This document shows positions 1-9,860 of a DNA stretch of 64,000 nt, one piece after another. The stretch lies in NCBI GenBank assembly GCA_905221605.1, contig CAJNDS010002103.1, positions 542,306 to 606,305 on the forward strand, in the 5' to 3' direction. Source of the stretch: Symbiodinium natans. Lineage: Eukaryota > Sar > Dinophyceae > Suessiales > Symbiodiniaceae. How positions within the stretch are numbered: the stretch's first letter is position 1; every line of letters starts with the position of its first letter. Below the pieces are notes generated by a model. It saw only the letters and a program-made list of their open reading frames with translations. It was not told the origin of the DNA and did no database searches. A program made the translations under genes and the position numbers.

Positions 1-1116
1 CCAACACACACAATATGCAAATTAAGGGACTAGGTGGATGTAGGGTTTCGCCGCTTGAGGCTACTCTCAAGGTGATTTAAGCTCTTGAACTTCTCGGGGT
101 GTCAGATGCATCCGAACATGACCCCCCCCCCCCCCGCTGCATGCACATGCTAGTCATAGTTACTTTTACTTCAAGGTGAGCTAATCAGGAAGGTTGTAGG
201 TAGCCCACCCCCCCCCCCCTCCCAAAAAAAAAAAAAAATGTTGTAACCACTTGTTATAGACAGGCGGTAGATACGTGGGGTTCCGCCCCATGGTATCCCG
301 CCCTCCACCCCCCCCCCCTCCCACCCCTCCCATCAAAACCCTCACGCGAAGCTAAACCCTACACCCTAAACCCTAAGCCTTAAACCCGAAAACCCAAAAC
401 TCTAACACCTGCAACCCGAAACAGATCCTTCAAACCTCAAAAACCTTTTAACCCCCACGCAAAAACCACAAACCTTGAAACCCTAAGCCCTAACACTCTA
501 AAACCCTTAAACCCTTAAACCCTAAACCCTGAATCCTAACCCCCCTCCCCTCGCTCCACCCCAAGAGGGGGGGCTTGGGGGGGATATCATACCTTGGGCG
601 GGGGGGACCGGGCGACACTGCACCATGTATGGTCATCAGAACCTGTTTAGAGCCCCTCAGTCCTAGACCCTGAACCGCAGCCTTTCTGCACAGTCCGGGT
701 TAGTTGCCTCTCTCAATGCCTCTCCCAATGACTCAAAACACTACGTAGATGTCCTTCCAATATTTCGGGTGTACTCAGCGCTCCTCCCTCCTCTGTGATT
801 AAGGACTTTCGAGGCCTGATGCACTACATAAAACATACGTAGGCACCCTGAGTATGCTGCACGACTGCTGGTTGCTGGGACAACACGTTTTGCATCTCCC
901 TTCTCCCCTTGTAACGCGAGTCTGAGTATCAGCACCGCACGGCAGACCCAACCAGGCTGAAGCCCGAAGCAGTCATCCCCATATAGGAGCAATGTGAGTC
1001 TTCAGGTGAGCCCCATGCGGCCCTCAGTCCGAATTCCTGATCCCTGACCCCTAAAACCCAAAGCCCTAAACCATAAACCCTAAAAACCCTGATCCCTGAC
1101 CCCGGAATCCTTCGAC
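1..1116. other. Repeat-rich stretch without a convincing gene
   Basis: This part holds poly-C/poly-G tracts (about 121-136, 209-221, 304-320), a degenerate CCCTAAA array at about 344-540 and a shorter one at 1048-1105. Open frames present near 741-992 show no motif, no clear splice borders and low-complexity telomere-derived ends. I see no supportable gene. Confidence 0.5.
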
Positions 1117-1174
1117 CGGCCTCGAGTTTCGTCATGAGCTCCTGCAGACTCGCTCGCTGTGCCTCTAATTGCAC
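1117..1174 (-). CDS. Coiled-coil exon (internal)
   Basis: Minus-strand island with acceptor CTGCAG|G at its upper edge and a possible GT donor (G|GTCGAA) at its lower edge. The frame reads VQLEAQRASLQELMTKLEA, with leucines and charged residues spaced as in a coiled coil. No family is recognised. The flanks are telomere-unit arrays, which I take to be intron sequence. Parent gene unknown. Confidence 0.5.
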
Positions 1175-1899
1175 CTGCAGCCGAGTTTGGGGGGTTCGGG
1201 TTTCGGGTTTAGGGTTTAGTTTCCTGATACAGGGAGTGTAGGGCTTACATGGGGCGAGCGGCTAGAATTCTTCCTGGGCTTAAAGCCGAAGATGCCATTA
1301 AACATTGCTGCGTTCTTCGCCCGTATGCTCCGCACCCCTCTGGAGCCGAAATCTCCACAAGTCCCAAACACCATAGGCCCCAAGCCCCGAAGGCCTTTTC
1401 AAGCAGAGGGTTAGGTGTGTCGCCTTCGGCCGACTGTACCCAAATCCCGAAAATCCTGAACCTGACTTGATCACACAGTTGAGAACTCCTGATTCGTTGT
1501 TAGCATCTGCATGAATGCCTCCTCTCAGACTTCTCCCCAAGAAACGGGACGAGAAAACATGCCCTGGACTATCCCCACACACCTGCACTAACATGCGGCT
1601 GACCAGTGAAAATTCGCGAAGGTGCTTATACAGAGGGTTCAGGGTTTAGGGGGCTCCTCTAAAGCCTGCTGGGCACGAGTCTTCCCCTGGCCGACTTCAT
1701 GCAGGAGTTGCCCGGAACTTCCGCTCTGTGCAGGTGGAGCTTGCCAATGTAGCTGAAGTCAGTAATAATCAGAAAGCTGAATGCTAAAAAAACATCATAT
1801 CCAGTCATGATCTTGAGATATATCACAAAGTATTTGGTCTTAAGTGACCTAAGTACCTGTACGTCTTCGGTCTCACAACAGCGTGAACCCAACTTTTTG
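1175..1899. other. Islands with weak coding potential
   Basis: Two unique islands (about 1250-1600 and 1660-1890) have open frames on both strands, for example a minus reading near 1670-1770 containing YIGKLHLHRAEVPG. Neither strand is clearly better and splice borders are not obvious, so I leave them unassigned. Confidence 0.3.
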
Positions 1900-2487
1900 T
1901 CAACGATACCGCATAGACCTCCAGCACTGGCACAGTGTCAGCAAGTTAACAGAAACGGAGGCGTCCTTGGACCCACCGACTGCGGCATGCCCAGCGTTAG
2001 GCGGAAAGACCCCTCGAGCCTCATCATGTGAGCAGTCTTGCCAACTTTCCTGGTGAATATCTGCTCCATCATGGGCATATGCTTTGCGCTCGGAGACACT
2101 CGTCCAACTCAGCCTGAGCACCTGTGGCGATTCAGTCGGTACCAGGATGCCTTCAGCACTCAGCTCGTCTGCGGTGTAATGCTTGCGAAAGCCACCCGAT
2201 GATAAGCACTCGTCTTCGTCTTCCGTTCTGATCTTGTATCCACGAAACCCGCCGTCCGATGCTAACAGCAAGTCGTAGTTGTGGACAGTGCAATAGATGT
2301 CACCCTCAGCACTTTCGCCTTGGTTTGTGCTGCTCATCTCTAGGTGGAGACAGCCTCCTTGACCACCTGTTCCTGGATCTTCGAAGGCGCCGAAACTCGC
2401 AAGGTCATCCCACACTTCCTGCGGAAGAACTTCTGCGAGGGTGGCCATGAGGTCGATCTGCGGGGTAATGACGAGCAAGAGATTCAC
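1900..2487 (-). CDS. Hypothetical protein exon, long acidic open frame
   Basis: A 195-codon open frame on minus, among the longest non-repetitive frames in the window. It is rich in acidic residues (stretches include EVLPQEVWDDLASFGAFEDP and IRTEDEDECLSSGGFRKHY), which is unlike translated repeat. The first in-frame ATG is at about 2448, after a possible acceptor CCCCGCAG. The upstream edge abuts a palindromic repeat of family A (2497-2597), so the element may mark the intron boundary. The C-terminal 40 codons may be read-through past a donor. No domain recognised. Confidence 0.45.
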   Translation of the reverse strand: MNLLLVITPQIDLMATLAEVLPQEVWDDLASFGAFEDPGTGGQGGCLHLEMSSTNQGESAEGDIYCTVHNYDLLLASDGGFRGYKIRTEDEDECLSSGGFRKHYTADELSAEGILVPTESPQVLRLSWTSVSERKAYAHDGADIHQESWQDCSHDEARGVFPPNAGHAAVGGSKDASVSVNLLTLCQCWRSMRYR

Positions 2488-2496
2488 ATCCTAGGT

Positions 2497-2597
2497 TGCC
2501 CAGTAACCTAGGATTCAAAAGAGTGCCCTTTTTTGCTTGAACAAGTTTATAAGGGGAACCTAAACTCCCAAAAAGGGAATAAGGGCACTACTGGGCA
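2497..2597. mobile_element. MITE-like palindromic repeat, family A, copy 1
   Basis: About 100 bp. It opens with TGCCCAGTAACC and closes with TACTGGGCA, an imperfect terminal inverted repeat. Inside are a GTGCCCTTTTTT block, TTTATAAGGGGAACC and a CCCAAAAAGGG block. Other copies lie near 5513, 14309, 19970 and 51058, with a diverged one near 30838. No coding capacity, so it would need a transposase elsewhere. Confidence 0.6.
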
Positions 2598-2699
2598 TCC
2601 TAGCATCATGCACATGGCTCACATCCGTGAAGGGTGTAGGGATCTCACCCGTCAAGGCTACGCCATCCAAGCACAACTTCCTGCGCAGGGAGGAGCGAT

Positions 2700-2790
2700 C
2701 TTCGGAGCCCAGCTTTTCCTTGGCTGTTTAGGGTTTAGGGTTTAGGGTTCAGGGTTTAGGGTTTTGGGTTTAGGGTTTAGGGTTTAGTTG
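2700..2790 (+). repeat. TTTAGGG array
   Basis: About ten units with variants (TTCAGGG, TTTTGGG). It separates the minus exons at 1900-2487 and 2875-3120, so it would be intronic if they belong to one gene. Confidence 0.8.
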
Positions 2791-2874
2791 TCACGGTCGG
2801 CAGCAGCGATACAAGAGACAACTAGGTCACGCTGCTGTTGCGGCCGTGGACGGCTTGCTATAGGAAATGGTGCT

Positions 2875-3108
2875 TTAACCCACGCCAGCGTTCTCAGCGC
2901 AAAATGTTTGATTTTGAGCCGTCTTTTCTAGTTGCTTGCAAACCCCTTCTTGCGCATGCTTATTTTCCAGGGTTCGCAGCAAAGCCATACGGAAAGAAGC
3001 TATTTCTCCTCTGAGGTCGCTGCAAGCTTTGCGGTTGCGAAGCACGGCAAGATGAATGCCTTCGTACTCTGCACCAAGCTCCTTTAGAAGTTCGGGATAG
3101 CGATGCAT
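2875..3108 (-). CDS. Hypothetical helical protein exon with ATG and stop
   Basis: Minus frame of 77 codons from an ATG at 3108 to a TAA at 2875. It begins MHRYPELLKELGAEYEGIHL and continues with a helical, charged stretch (NRKACSDLRGEIASFRMALL). This is convincing protein sequence without repeats. It may be a small complete ORF or a last exon whose upstream frame extends to about 3120. A family B palindrome lies just upstream (3151-3262). Function unknown. Confidence 0.45.
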   Translation of the reverse strand: MHRYPELLKELGAEYEGIHLAVLRNRKACSDLRGEIASFRMALLRTLENKHAQEGVCKQLEKTAQNQTFCAENAGVG

Positions 3109-3150
3109 GGGAATAGGCAATCCAGCTTTGGCTGCACACCAGGGCCCTTT

Positions 3151-3262
3151 CCCAAAGGGTCCTAAGTACCTACATAGTAGAAAGCAGGGTTTCTATAATA
3201 GGAATTACTACTATGGTTTGGGTAAGTGTCCACCACATAGGTACTTAGGACTCTTTGGGTTT
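3151..3262. mobile_element. MITE-like palindromic repeat, family B, copy 1
   Basis: Inverted ends CCCAAAGGGTCCTAAGTACC and TAGGTACTTAGGACTCTTTG flank about 65 bp of AT-richer sequence. It is related to the GGTCCATGTACCTA family found near 18411, 26768, 27405, 35311 and 52973. Confidence 0.55.
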
Positions 3263-3352
3263 AAAGGCCTCTTGTACTAAGTTAACACGCCTTCGACTCT
3301 AGCTCTATGCCACCAACAGCGCCTGTCACCAGAGCCCTTTGAAGGCCGTTTA

Positions 3353-3750
3353 TTGAAGCCGCTGCACATCAAAGTTAGCACGCCTTCGTACTTGCGTGAC
3401 CGCATAGTTGATCCGGCGAAAGTGCCAGGTCACAAAAGCACGACTTCTGCCCCACGTGGCAACTTTGCCGCAGAGACTGCAGCGCTTCGTGTCGTTTGCT
3501 GGCATGGCGAGGAGGCCAAAGGAAACGCGTCGCTTATAACCCAAAAGCAACCGCTGTGGATGAATCGGCAAGGTCCGCAACCAAACCCCCTCCCCCCCAC
3601 CCCAACAATCAGAGCAGTCCTGACCGAAAGATTCCGAAAAATGTTGCAACTAGTTTTCTCCCTACGGCTGCTAACAGTGGCGTGAGCAACAACTTGGCGG
3701 TGTGGCTTCTCACTGAGCATCGCCGCATTTACGATGCAACCATCAACTAA
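3353..3750 (+). CDS. Possible exon(s), strand uncertain
   Basis: Two overlapping plus frames look partly protein-like, for example a run ending SNNLAVWLLTEHRRIYDATI before a TAA at about 3748. A minus frame in the same place contains LLAMPANDTKRCSLCGK. I cannot choose between strands. Confidence 0.25.
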
Positions 3751-3862
3751 AAAGATCTTTTCTCAATCGGACATTCCCAGTCACAAGTACATCTTGAACA
3801 AGCAGTGGTGTGGTCATCCGCTCCGACAGGAGCTCCTCACCAGCCACGTTGTGCACATGGAC
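3743..3862 (-). CDS. Ubiquitin-like N-terminal strand exon (tentative)
   Basis: Forty codons on minus after a clean acceptor (CCCAG|GTC), ending at TGA. It starts VHVHNVAGEELLSERMTTPL and continues with LVQDV. The pattern hydrophobic-x-V...G-E-E-L...VQDV resembles the first beta-hairpin and helix start of ubiquitin-like domains; this is resemblance only. An internal GTACTT could be the true donor after QD, in which case the last 14 codons are intronic. A long CCCTAAA array begins nine bases beyond the acceptor side. Confidence 0.45.
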   Translation of the reverse strand, partial: VHVHNVAGEELLSERMTTPLLVQDVLVTGNVRLRKDLFS

Positions 3863-3870
3863 CTGGGTCC

Positions 3871-3977
3871 CAAACCCTAAACTAAACCCTAAACCCTAAA
3901 CCCTAAACCCTAAACCCTAAACCCTAAACCCTAAACCCTAAACCCTAAACCCTAAACCCTAAACCCTAAACCCTAAA
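3871..3977 (-). repeat. CCCTAAA array, about 15 units
   Basis: Nearly perfect CCCTAAA tandem copies ending before a poly-G tract (about 4010-4028). Confidence 0.9.
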
Positions 3978-4132
3978 TGTCTGTCTTGTGGCTCAATCAC
4001 TGCTCGCTTGGGGGGGGGGGGGGGGGGGCTCCTGGCATTTCTTCCTGCGTTCCTGAGCCGTAGCCGGCACGACTTAACGTCCTACACACCTAAACCCAAA
4101 AAACCTAATTTAAGGGCCTTAAGAATTAGACG

Positions 4133-4212
4133 AGGGGTTTTGGGGTTCCGTATACTATACTATACTTATATAGGGACCACAAGGGAGTACTACTAGTAAT
4201 TATTCCGATCCA
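4133..4212. mobile_element. Family D palindromic repeat, partial copy
   Basis: Contains TATATAGGGACCACAAGGGA followed by GTACTACTAGTAATTATTCC, matching the reverse of family D copies near 23246 and 41629. It is truncated on one side. Confidence 0.45.
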
Positions 4213-4240
4213 TATAGTAACAGGGTCGAGCGACCATCAC

Positions 4241-4341
4241 TTGAGCGGTTTCGAAGGACGCTACCGGAGTGTCTGCCGTTCGTTGTCGACATGCATCCGC
4301 CTCCTCTGTCAGCCGCCGCAGGAGCTCCTGATCCCGACACC
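4241..4341 (-). CDS. Helical exon with canonical borders
   Basis: Minus exon between acceptor CCGCAG|G and donor CAA|GTGATGG. The frame reads DQELLRRLTEEADACRQRTA and ends with VASFETAQ. It is strongly helical and charged. No family recognised. Confidence 0.6.
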
Positions 4342-4499
4342 CTGCGGGACCCAGGCCCTACAACGTTCAGCGCCTGTGAGGCTGTTGAAAGGCCACCCCC
4401 CCCCCCCCCTCCCGAAAAGCCCTGAGCCCCAAACCCTAAACTGCAAAGCCCTGTCACAAAAAAGCCCTTCACCCTAAGCTTTGAAAGCCTTGTCCCTGA

Positions 4500-5115
4500 A
4501 GTAGGGTTTAGGGTTTAGGAGTAGGCTTGACGGCTTAGGGTTTAGGGTTTGAAGCAACACAATGCTCAAACCCCTGCCGTATGTTGATTTGTTGGAACCC
4601 AGGCCCTAAACCCTAAACTCTAATCCCCAAACCCTAAACCCTAAACCCTAAACCCTAAACCCTAGACCCTAGACCCTAGACCCTAGATCCTAGACCATGC
4701 CAGCCCTCAACTTTTAGGGACTCTGTCCTTGTGCGGGACCCGAAACCTTAACCCCTTAAACCCTGAAAGCCTCAAACCCCTAAAACCCCGAACATCCCTA
4801 AACCCTAAACTCTTAAACCATAGAGCCTACACCCTAAACCCTAAAGCCTTAAACCCTAAACCCTAAACTCTTAAACCATAGAACCTAAACCCTAAACCCT
4901 AAAGCCTTAAACCCTAGACCCTAAACTCTTAGACCATAGAGCCTAAACCCTAAACCCTAAAACCGAAAGCCTCAATCCCTAAACCCTAAACTCTTAAACC
5001 ATAGAGCGTAAACCCTAAACCCTAAACCCTGAAGCCTAAAACCTTAACCCTAAACCCTAAACCCTAAACCCTAAAGCCTTAAACCCTAAAGCCTTAAACC
5101 CTGCAGGCCTGAAAC
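4500..5115. repeat. Degenerate CCCTAAA/TTTAGGG block
   Basis: Mixed perfect and degenerate telomere units, with a recurring longer motif around CTCTTAAACCATAGAGCC (near 4810, 4868, 4926, 4990). That points to tandem duplication of a roughly 60-bp unit made from decayed telomere repeats. No gene seen. Confidence 0.7.
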
Positions 5116-5182
5116 CTGCAAAGGGCTCCTCCTTGCACATACTGGACAATCCCAGATCGTCGGGCTGCACATTTTGAAGCGC
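5116..5182 (-). CDS. Short internal exon
   Basis: Minus exon between acceptor CTAAAG|G and donor CAG|GTTTCAG. It reads ALQNVQPDDLGLSSMCKEEP. TTTAGGG-type arrays flank both sides. Function unknown. Confidence 0.5.
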
Positions 5183-5344
5183 CTTTAGGGGTGGAACCCC
5201 AAACTGCGGGTTTAGGGTTTAGGGTTTAGGGTTTAGGGTTTAGGGTCTTAGGGCTTAGGGCTCCTTGAAAACCCCAAGACCCTAGCCTCAACCCTTCGAA
5301 GCGCGATACCCGAAACCCTTCACCTTCCTCCCTTGGGGAGCCCA

Positions 5345-5497
5345 GCACTCATAGGGTTCTTAAGGGAGGGGGGTTCAAGGGGTATCTAACCCAAGGTCCC
5401 CCAAATACTCCCTACTACTCCCCAAGGCTCCCTAAGCTTCCCTAAGGCTACCTAGGTACTAACCCCCCAAGAACCACCCTCCCTTAAGAACCCTAAA
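5345..5497. mobile_element. MITE-like palindrome, family F, copy 1
   Basis: Inverted ends AGGGTTCTTAAGGGAGG and CCTCCCTTAAGAACCCT, here about 25 bp long, enclose a core rich in CTCCC/TTCCCTAAGG. A related core lies at 41518-41625. Confidence 0.55.
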
Positions 5498-5512
5498 AGC
5501 AACCTCCCAGGA

Positions 5513-5614
5513 TAGCCCAGCAACCTTACTGCAATAAGGGCACCCTTTTTGGTTGGTTGGCTACTTTTGCAGGGATCCTTGAACCAAAAACCAAAAAAGG
5601 CACCACTGGGCTAC
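5513..5614. mobile_element. MITE-like palindromic repeat, family A, copy 2
   Basis: Starts TAGCCCAGCAACC, ends CACTGGGCTACC. Inner blocks AAGGGCACCCTTTTTGG and CCAAAAAAGG match the other copies. It lies directly between family F (5345) and a CCCTAAA array. Confidence 0.65.
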
Positions 5615-5616
5615 CT

Positions 5617-5935
5617 ACCCCTAAACCCTACACTCTAAACCCTAAACCCTAAACCCTAAACCCTATAACCCTAAACCCTAAACCCTAAACCCTAAACCCT
5701 AAACCCTAAACCCTAAATAAACCCCCGGGCCGCAGACCCCAGAAACTTCGAGCCCTGGATCCTGCACCCTCAGCTGCCAAACCCCGAAATCTGAACCCTA
5801 AACCCTAAACCCTAAACCCTAAACCCTAAACCCTAAACCCTAAACCCTAAGCCCTACACCCTAAACCCTAACCTTAAACCCTAAACCCTAAACCCTAAAC
5901 CCTAAACCCTAAACCCTAAACCCTGGACCCTAGAA
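5617..5935 (-). repeat. Two CCCTAAA arrays
   Basis: Arrays at about 5617-5717 and 5785-5935 separated by a 65-bp unique spacer; mostly perfect units. Confidence 0.85.
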
Positions 5936-5945
5936 TCCCTAGGAC

Positions 5946-6038
5946 CCTTCAAGCGCCGACATCTCGTCTTCGAGGTCTTCGACCAGGCGGGACCTCCATT
6001 CATTGACGTCCTCCTCCTTCAGGGAGCTTCTCAGAGTC
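5946..6038 (-). CDS. Acidic helical exon
   Basis: Minus frame reading STLRSSLKEEDVNEWRSRLV, then EDLEDEMSALEG. The likely donor is GG|GTCCTA; the acceptor may be CTGAG| or AAG| inside the island. A CCCTAAA array is on the left and TTTAGGG on the right. Function unknown. Confidence 0.55.
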
Positions 6039-6113
6039 GATGGGTTTAGGGGTTTAGGGTTTAGGGTTGAGGGTTTAGGGTCCCAGGTTTCAAGCTAGGG
6101 AAGGTTTCGGTAG

Positions 6114-6164
6114 GACCTGCTGCCGACCCAGGAGCTCCTGGAAGGGAAGGCCCCTGTGCCAGAG
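6114..6164 (+). CDS. Small plus-strand exon with GTAAGC donor
   Basis: Phase-0 exon of exactly 17 codons between acceptor TTTCGGTAG|G and donor GAG|GTAAGC. It reads DLLPTQELLEGKAPVPE. The reverse frame is less protein-like. If right, it reads opposite to its neighbours at 5946 and 6738. Confidence 0.45.
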
Positions 6165-6443
6165 GTAAGCAACTTCCCCACGCTGCGAAATCCCCAGACC
6201 TTCTGGGCATGCGGGAGGCGCGGGGTTCAGGTTTGGAGGTGGCTTAGGGTTTATAAACCCTAAACCCTAAACCCTAAACCCTATTAGTTTAGGGTTTAGG
6301 GTTTAAACCCTCCACAACCCTGAAACCGAATTCCCTATCAGGGTTTGCGGCGGGTTAGGAATCTAGCGTTCGAGGTGTGATTAGAGTTTACAAGTGCTTG
6401 GAGCAGGGCGTGATGACGAAGCCCCCCCCGGGAAAAAAAAAAA

Positions 6444-6720
6444 ACAACACATTTCCTACAAATAATACTACCAATAACACTAACAATAACAATAACAATA
6501 ACACTAACAATAACAATAACAATAACAATAACAATAACAGTAACAGTAACAATAACAGTAACAATAATTACAATAATCATAACAACAACAACAACAATAA
6601 TAATAATAACCATAATAATAAGTGTACTACTAATAAAAGTACTAAACGCATGCCAATGATAATAATAATAATAATAATAGTTATAACAAGAAATAATGAT
6701 AAGAATAATCGTAATGTAGT
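6444..6720. repeat. Degenerate AAC/AAT trinucleotide block
   Basis: About 270 bp of AAC, AAT and AGT triplets after a C(7)G(3)A(12) junction. It translates as poly-Asn on plus and a fake hydrophobic valine/isoleucine run on minus; both are artefacts of the repeat. Confidence 0.85.
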
Positions 6721-6737
6721 GTTGCTAAAAAAAAAAC

Positions 6738-6840
6738 CTGCATGGCCTGGGTCTCGGCGTCGCGCGTCGCTGTATGCCACCTTGGGAGGCCAGCTCAGGC
6801 CACAAAGGCCCTGGCGCTTCGCGAAGGCTTTGTAGACAAC
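6738..6840 (-). CDS. Internal exon, basic
   Basis: Minus exon from acceptor AAATGCCAG|GTT to donor G|GTTTTTTT. It reads VVYKAFAKRQGLCGLSWPPK, then VAYSDARRRDPGHA. Both borders are canonical and the frame is open throughout. The triplet block 6444-6720 lies in the downstream intron. Function unknown. Confidence 0.6.
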
Positions 6841-7003
6841 CTGGCATTTAGGGTTTAGGGTTAGGGGGTTTAGGGTTTAGGGTTTAGGGTTAGGGGGGTT
6901 TAGGGTTAGGGGGTTTAGGGTTAGGGGGTTTAGGGTTTAGGGTTGGGGTCCAGAGTGATGGTTCAGCGCTTTTGGGGTTTGGGGGCCGTCGCCCCTTGTT
7001 CGT

Positions 7004-7037
7004 TTTTTTTTTTTTTTTTTTTGGGGGGGGGGGGGGT
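7004..7037 (+). repeat. T(n)G(n) bipartite homopolymer
   Basis: About 18 T directly followed by about 14 G. Similar paired homopolymers recur at 10799, 32873, and as C(n)A(n) at 28346, 42106 and 56998. Confidence 0.85.
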
Positions 7038-7357
7038 TAAGTTTATAAGGGTTTGCGGCAGGGTTCTGGCGCTTACGGATTAGGATGCTTGGGCCGGAAG
7101 GGGGGAGTGTCATGAGCTGAAAAGCCACAGTGCAGCTCCGATCGAATGAGTCGTTGCTCTGGTCCCTAAACCATGAACTCTAAATCCTCTGCACAACACG
7201 AAGCCCTAATGTAAGCTCTAAACCATACACCCCGAAACAAAGGCGGGGTTCATAAACGGCTTGGGCTTAGATCTCTTACCGCTTGTGCCGTTGGAGGTCT
7301 CGACACAGAAGCAGTTGCTTCAAACCCTCAACCCTCAACCCTCAACCCCCAACAAAC

Positions 7358-7478
7358 GCTGGCGGAGCAGCCACCAGCGTGTGCTTTCGCGCGACGGCGT
7401 CCTCCAACCGACGCTGCCACTCATCAAACCACTTGCACCCAAACTGCTGGACGGATCCATAGAGGTCCAAGCACCAGC
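7358..7478 (-). CDS. Tryptophan-rich internal exon
   Basis: Minus exon from acceptor ACCCAG|GC to a likely donor GC|GTTTGTTG. It reads WCLDLYGSVQQFGCKWFDEW and then QRRLEDAVARKHTLVAAPP. The W/Y/C content argues for real coding sequence. No family recognised. Confidence 0.6.
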
Positions 7479-7519
7479 CTGGGTATTCGGGTTTAGGGTC
7501 TCAGGGTTTGAGTTTAGGG

Positions 7520-7700
7520 GTTTGGGGTTTTAGGGTTTTAGGGTTTTAGGGTTTTAGGGCTTTAGGGTTTTAGGGTTTTAGGGTTTTAGGGTTTTGGGGC
7601 TTTAGGGTTTTTAGGGTTTTAGGGTTTTAGGGCTTTAGGGTGTTATTTAGGGTTTCAGGGTTTCAGGGTTTCAGGGTTTTAGGGTTTTAGGGTTTAGGGT
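7520..7700 (+). repeat. 8-mer variant array TTTTAGGG
   Basis: About 20 units, most with an extra T (TTTTAGGG), so the variant has spread locally instead of being scattered. Confidence 0.85.
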
Positions 7701-7837
7701 TTAAAACCCTCAACTCCAAACCCTTATGGGGCCACGAGCGCACCGGGCTTTGGCTTAGCGTTCGAGAGGCTGCGTGCAAAGCTTCGTAGCCCAAAACTAG
7801 AGCCGATGGTCACGGGTTCATGGTGCATAACGAAAAC

Positions 7838-8335
7838 CTAAACCCTAAAACAATTTGGGGGTATGTAGGGTTTGAATTGTGGTTGATCAGACAAGCGGCA
7901 GCTGTTCGAGCCATCGGATTTAAAAACATGCGCCCCGTTGAATTTCCTGGTGACCAGAAAAACACAGCTGGTACTGCCAGCTCCATAGTGCGTGGAGATA
8001 TCGTCAGAGACCTTCTTGGCCTTCGCCGAATGCATCTCAAACCCGGTCCGCTTGACGGATCGTCGAACCAAGCATTCCCAATCCTCCTTGTACACACCCG
8101 GGAAGCTCACGACAGTCTTCACGTGAGGGCCCGTCTGAAACGAGACTGCTCCGAAAAAGTTTGCATCATCCTCGCTGATGCATTGTCCCAAAACCTCTGG
8201 TTGAAGCTGCTTAGTTGACATGAGTGCCGGCCATTCCTTAGGAAGAGCTGCAGTCATGTAAAGGTGCTGCTTGTAGGCAGTGCGGAAGTCCGGGCCGCAG
8301 CTGGCCCCCGACCCCATGGCCCGGTACCCTTGCAA
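7838..8335 (-). CDS. Hypothetical protein exon(s), 165 codons open
   Basis: Long minus open frame with non-repetitive, well-mixed composition, including SEDDANFFGAVSFQTGPHVK and VSFPGVYKEDWECLVRRSVK. The last about 15 codons (ending in CFRV) run into telomere-unit sequence and are probably intron. An ATG lies near 8318. No domain recognised. Right flank is a TTTAGGG array (8384-8438). Confidence 0.5.
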   Translation of the reverse strand: MQGYRAMGSGASCGPDFRTAYKQHLYMTAALPKEWPALMSTKQLQPEVLGQCISEDDANFFGAVSFQTGPHVKTVVSFPGVYKEDWECLVRRSVKRTGFEMHSAKAKKVSDDISTHYGAGSTSCVFLVTRKFNGAHVFKSDGSNSCRLSDQPQFKPYIPPNCFRV

Positions 8336-8383
8336 TCCGGAACAAGATTCCCTGCATCAACCCCTCCACTCCCATCCGCAACC

Positions 8384-8438
8384 CAGGGTTTAGGGTTTAG
8401 GGTTTAGGGTTTAGGGTTTAGGGTTTAGGGTTTAGGGG
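8384..8438 (+). repeat. TTTAGGG array
   Basis: About eight perfect units followed by degenerate ones to 8470. Confidence 0.9.
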
Positions 8439-8439
8439 T

Positions 8440-9485
8440 TTAGAGTTTAAGGGTTTAGGGGTTTAGGGTCGGGTCTGGCGTTAAGGGTCTGTTGCCGGGC
8501 AAAGACGCCCTGACCCTCATGATTTAATATCCGAGGCGTGAAGCTTTCGACTCCGGATTATGCGCCACCTCCAAAGTGCTTAGGTTTTAGGGTTCAAGTT
8601 TGTGGCTTCTCGGGCTTAACATCCTAAGCCCTAGCCCAAACAGCAACAACCCCGAAAACCAACAACCTTAACAAACAACCCATTTTGATGGATTGCCTTG
8701 GGTTGACAGCCACAGGCGCAAGATCAAAGAGGCCGTGCAACTAGAAGGGTTTGTGGTTTAGGGTTTAAGGTTTAGGGTTTAGGGTTCAGGGGTTTAGGGT
8801 TTAGGGGTACTCGCTTCCAAGGACGTCCTTGCAACCTATTTCCCTTGAAGTATAAGGTACTGTCCCTCCCCCTGTCAACACACAAATTGGTACGCTGGAA
8901 TAGTGGGGCGGGGGGGGGGGGGGGGGCAATGGTCTCCGTCTCCGCGTTCCCCTCTCTCTCTCAAGGTTTAGGGTTTAGGGTTTAGGGTTTAGGGTTTAGG
9001 GTTTAGGGTTTAGGGTCTAGGGTCTAGGGTTCAGGGTCTAGGGTTCAGGGTTTAGAGTTTAGGGTTCTCTCTCTTCAGGTTGGAAGCCCCAACAGCCTGA
9101 TGCCTGAAGCGCAGGAAGCCTGATGCCTTAGGAAATCTTAGCGTTTGGGTTAACCTCCGAACCCTAATCCCTAAACCCTAAACCCTAAACACTAAACTAA
9201 CACTAAGCCCTAAACCCCTAACCCCAAACCCCAAACCCCAAACCCCAAACCCCAAACCCCAAACCCCAAACCCTAAACCCTAAACCCTAACCAGCCTTGA
9301 GATTTTAACTGCCTGCCTCAGCTCTGATCAGCTTCAGATCGTTGAGCTTTGAGGGTCGCATGGTTGAGGGCTTCAACTTTGAGCTACTGTATGTCTGCTC
9401 AGTTCAGAAGTTAACTTTAGGCAGCATATTAATATACATTCAACAACTCACAAAAAAGTTCGCATGACCACAAAAGCCTTAACAC
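8440..9485. other. Repeat-dominated stretch
   Basis: Telomere-unit arrays at 8755-8805, 8962-9065 and 9160-9292 (the last with CCCCAAA homogenised copies), a poly-G tract near 8909, and short islands. A plus reading near 8700-8750 (PWVDSHRRKIKEAVQLEG) looks protein-like but lacks clear borders. Confidence 0.4.
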
Positions 9486-9617
9486 GATTCTGGGGGTGTA
9501 GCTAGCTTCTGCAAGTTGCAGTGTACTGCTGGCGGCCTCCTGGCTATCGACCTGCTGCGTCAGATCATCACACTCCTGCGCCCAGGAACTCTGGTCCACA
9601 TGTGTGTCCTCAAGTAG
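9486..9617 (-). CDS. Glutamine-rich helical exon
   Basis: Minus frame reading LEDTHVDQSSWAQECDDLTQ, then QVDSQEAASSTLQLAEASY. The downstream edge has a GT (ATC|GTGTTAAG); the upstream border may be CTTGAG|G. The composition suggests a coiled coil. Function unknown. Confidence 0.55.
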
Positions 9618-9769
9618 AGGACCCTAAAACCCTAAAACCCTAAACCCTAATCCCTAAACCCTAAGCCCTAGTAAAAACCATATTGTTGGAGACCCCGGCA
9701 TGAGGGTTGACTGGCTCTGCGCGAGCGCGCGCTGTGATCCGAAAGCGATGGGAAAACCCTGCGATTTAG

Positions 9770-9860
9770 CCCCAGGGCTCCAAGTATACAAATAATACCT
9801 ACATTGGGGTCCAAAGTCTATAAATAGTACCTTAGGGGCTACTTGGAGCCATAGGGTAGG
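9770..9860. mobile_element. Small palindromic element
   Basis: CCCAGGGCTCCAAGTATAC near the left end pairs with GGGGCTACTTGGAGCC on the right around an AT-rich core containing TAAATAGTACC. Single clear copy in the window. Confidence 0.4.

Noticed and set aside
3871-3977. CRISPR-like array
   Set aside because: The unit is a 7-mer telomere repeat without spacers; the organism looks eukaryotic.
6377-6835. 152-aa Asn-rich ORF on plus
   Set aside because: Poly-Asn from the AAC/AAT block; the real exon here is on minus (6738-6840).
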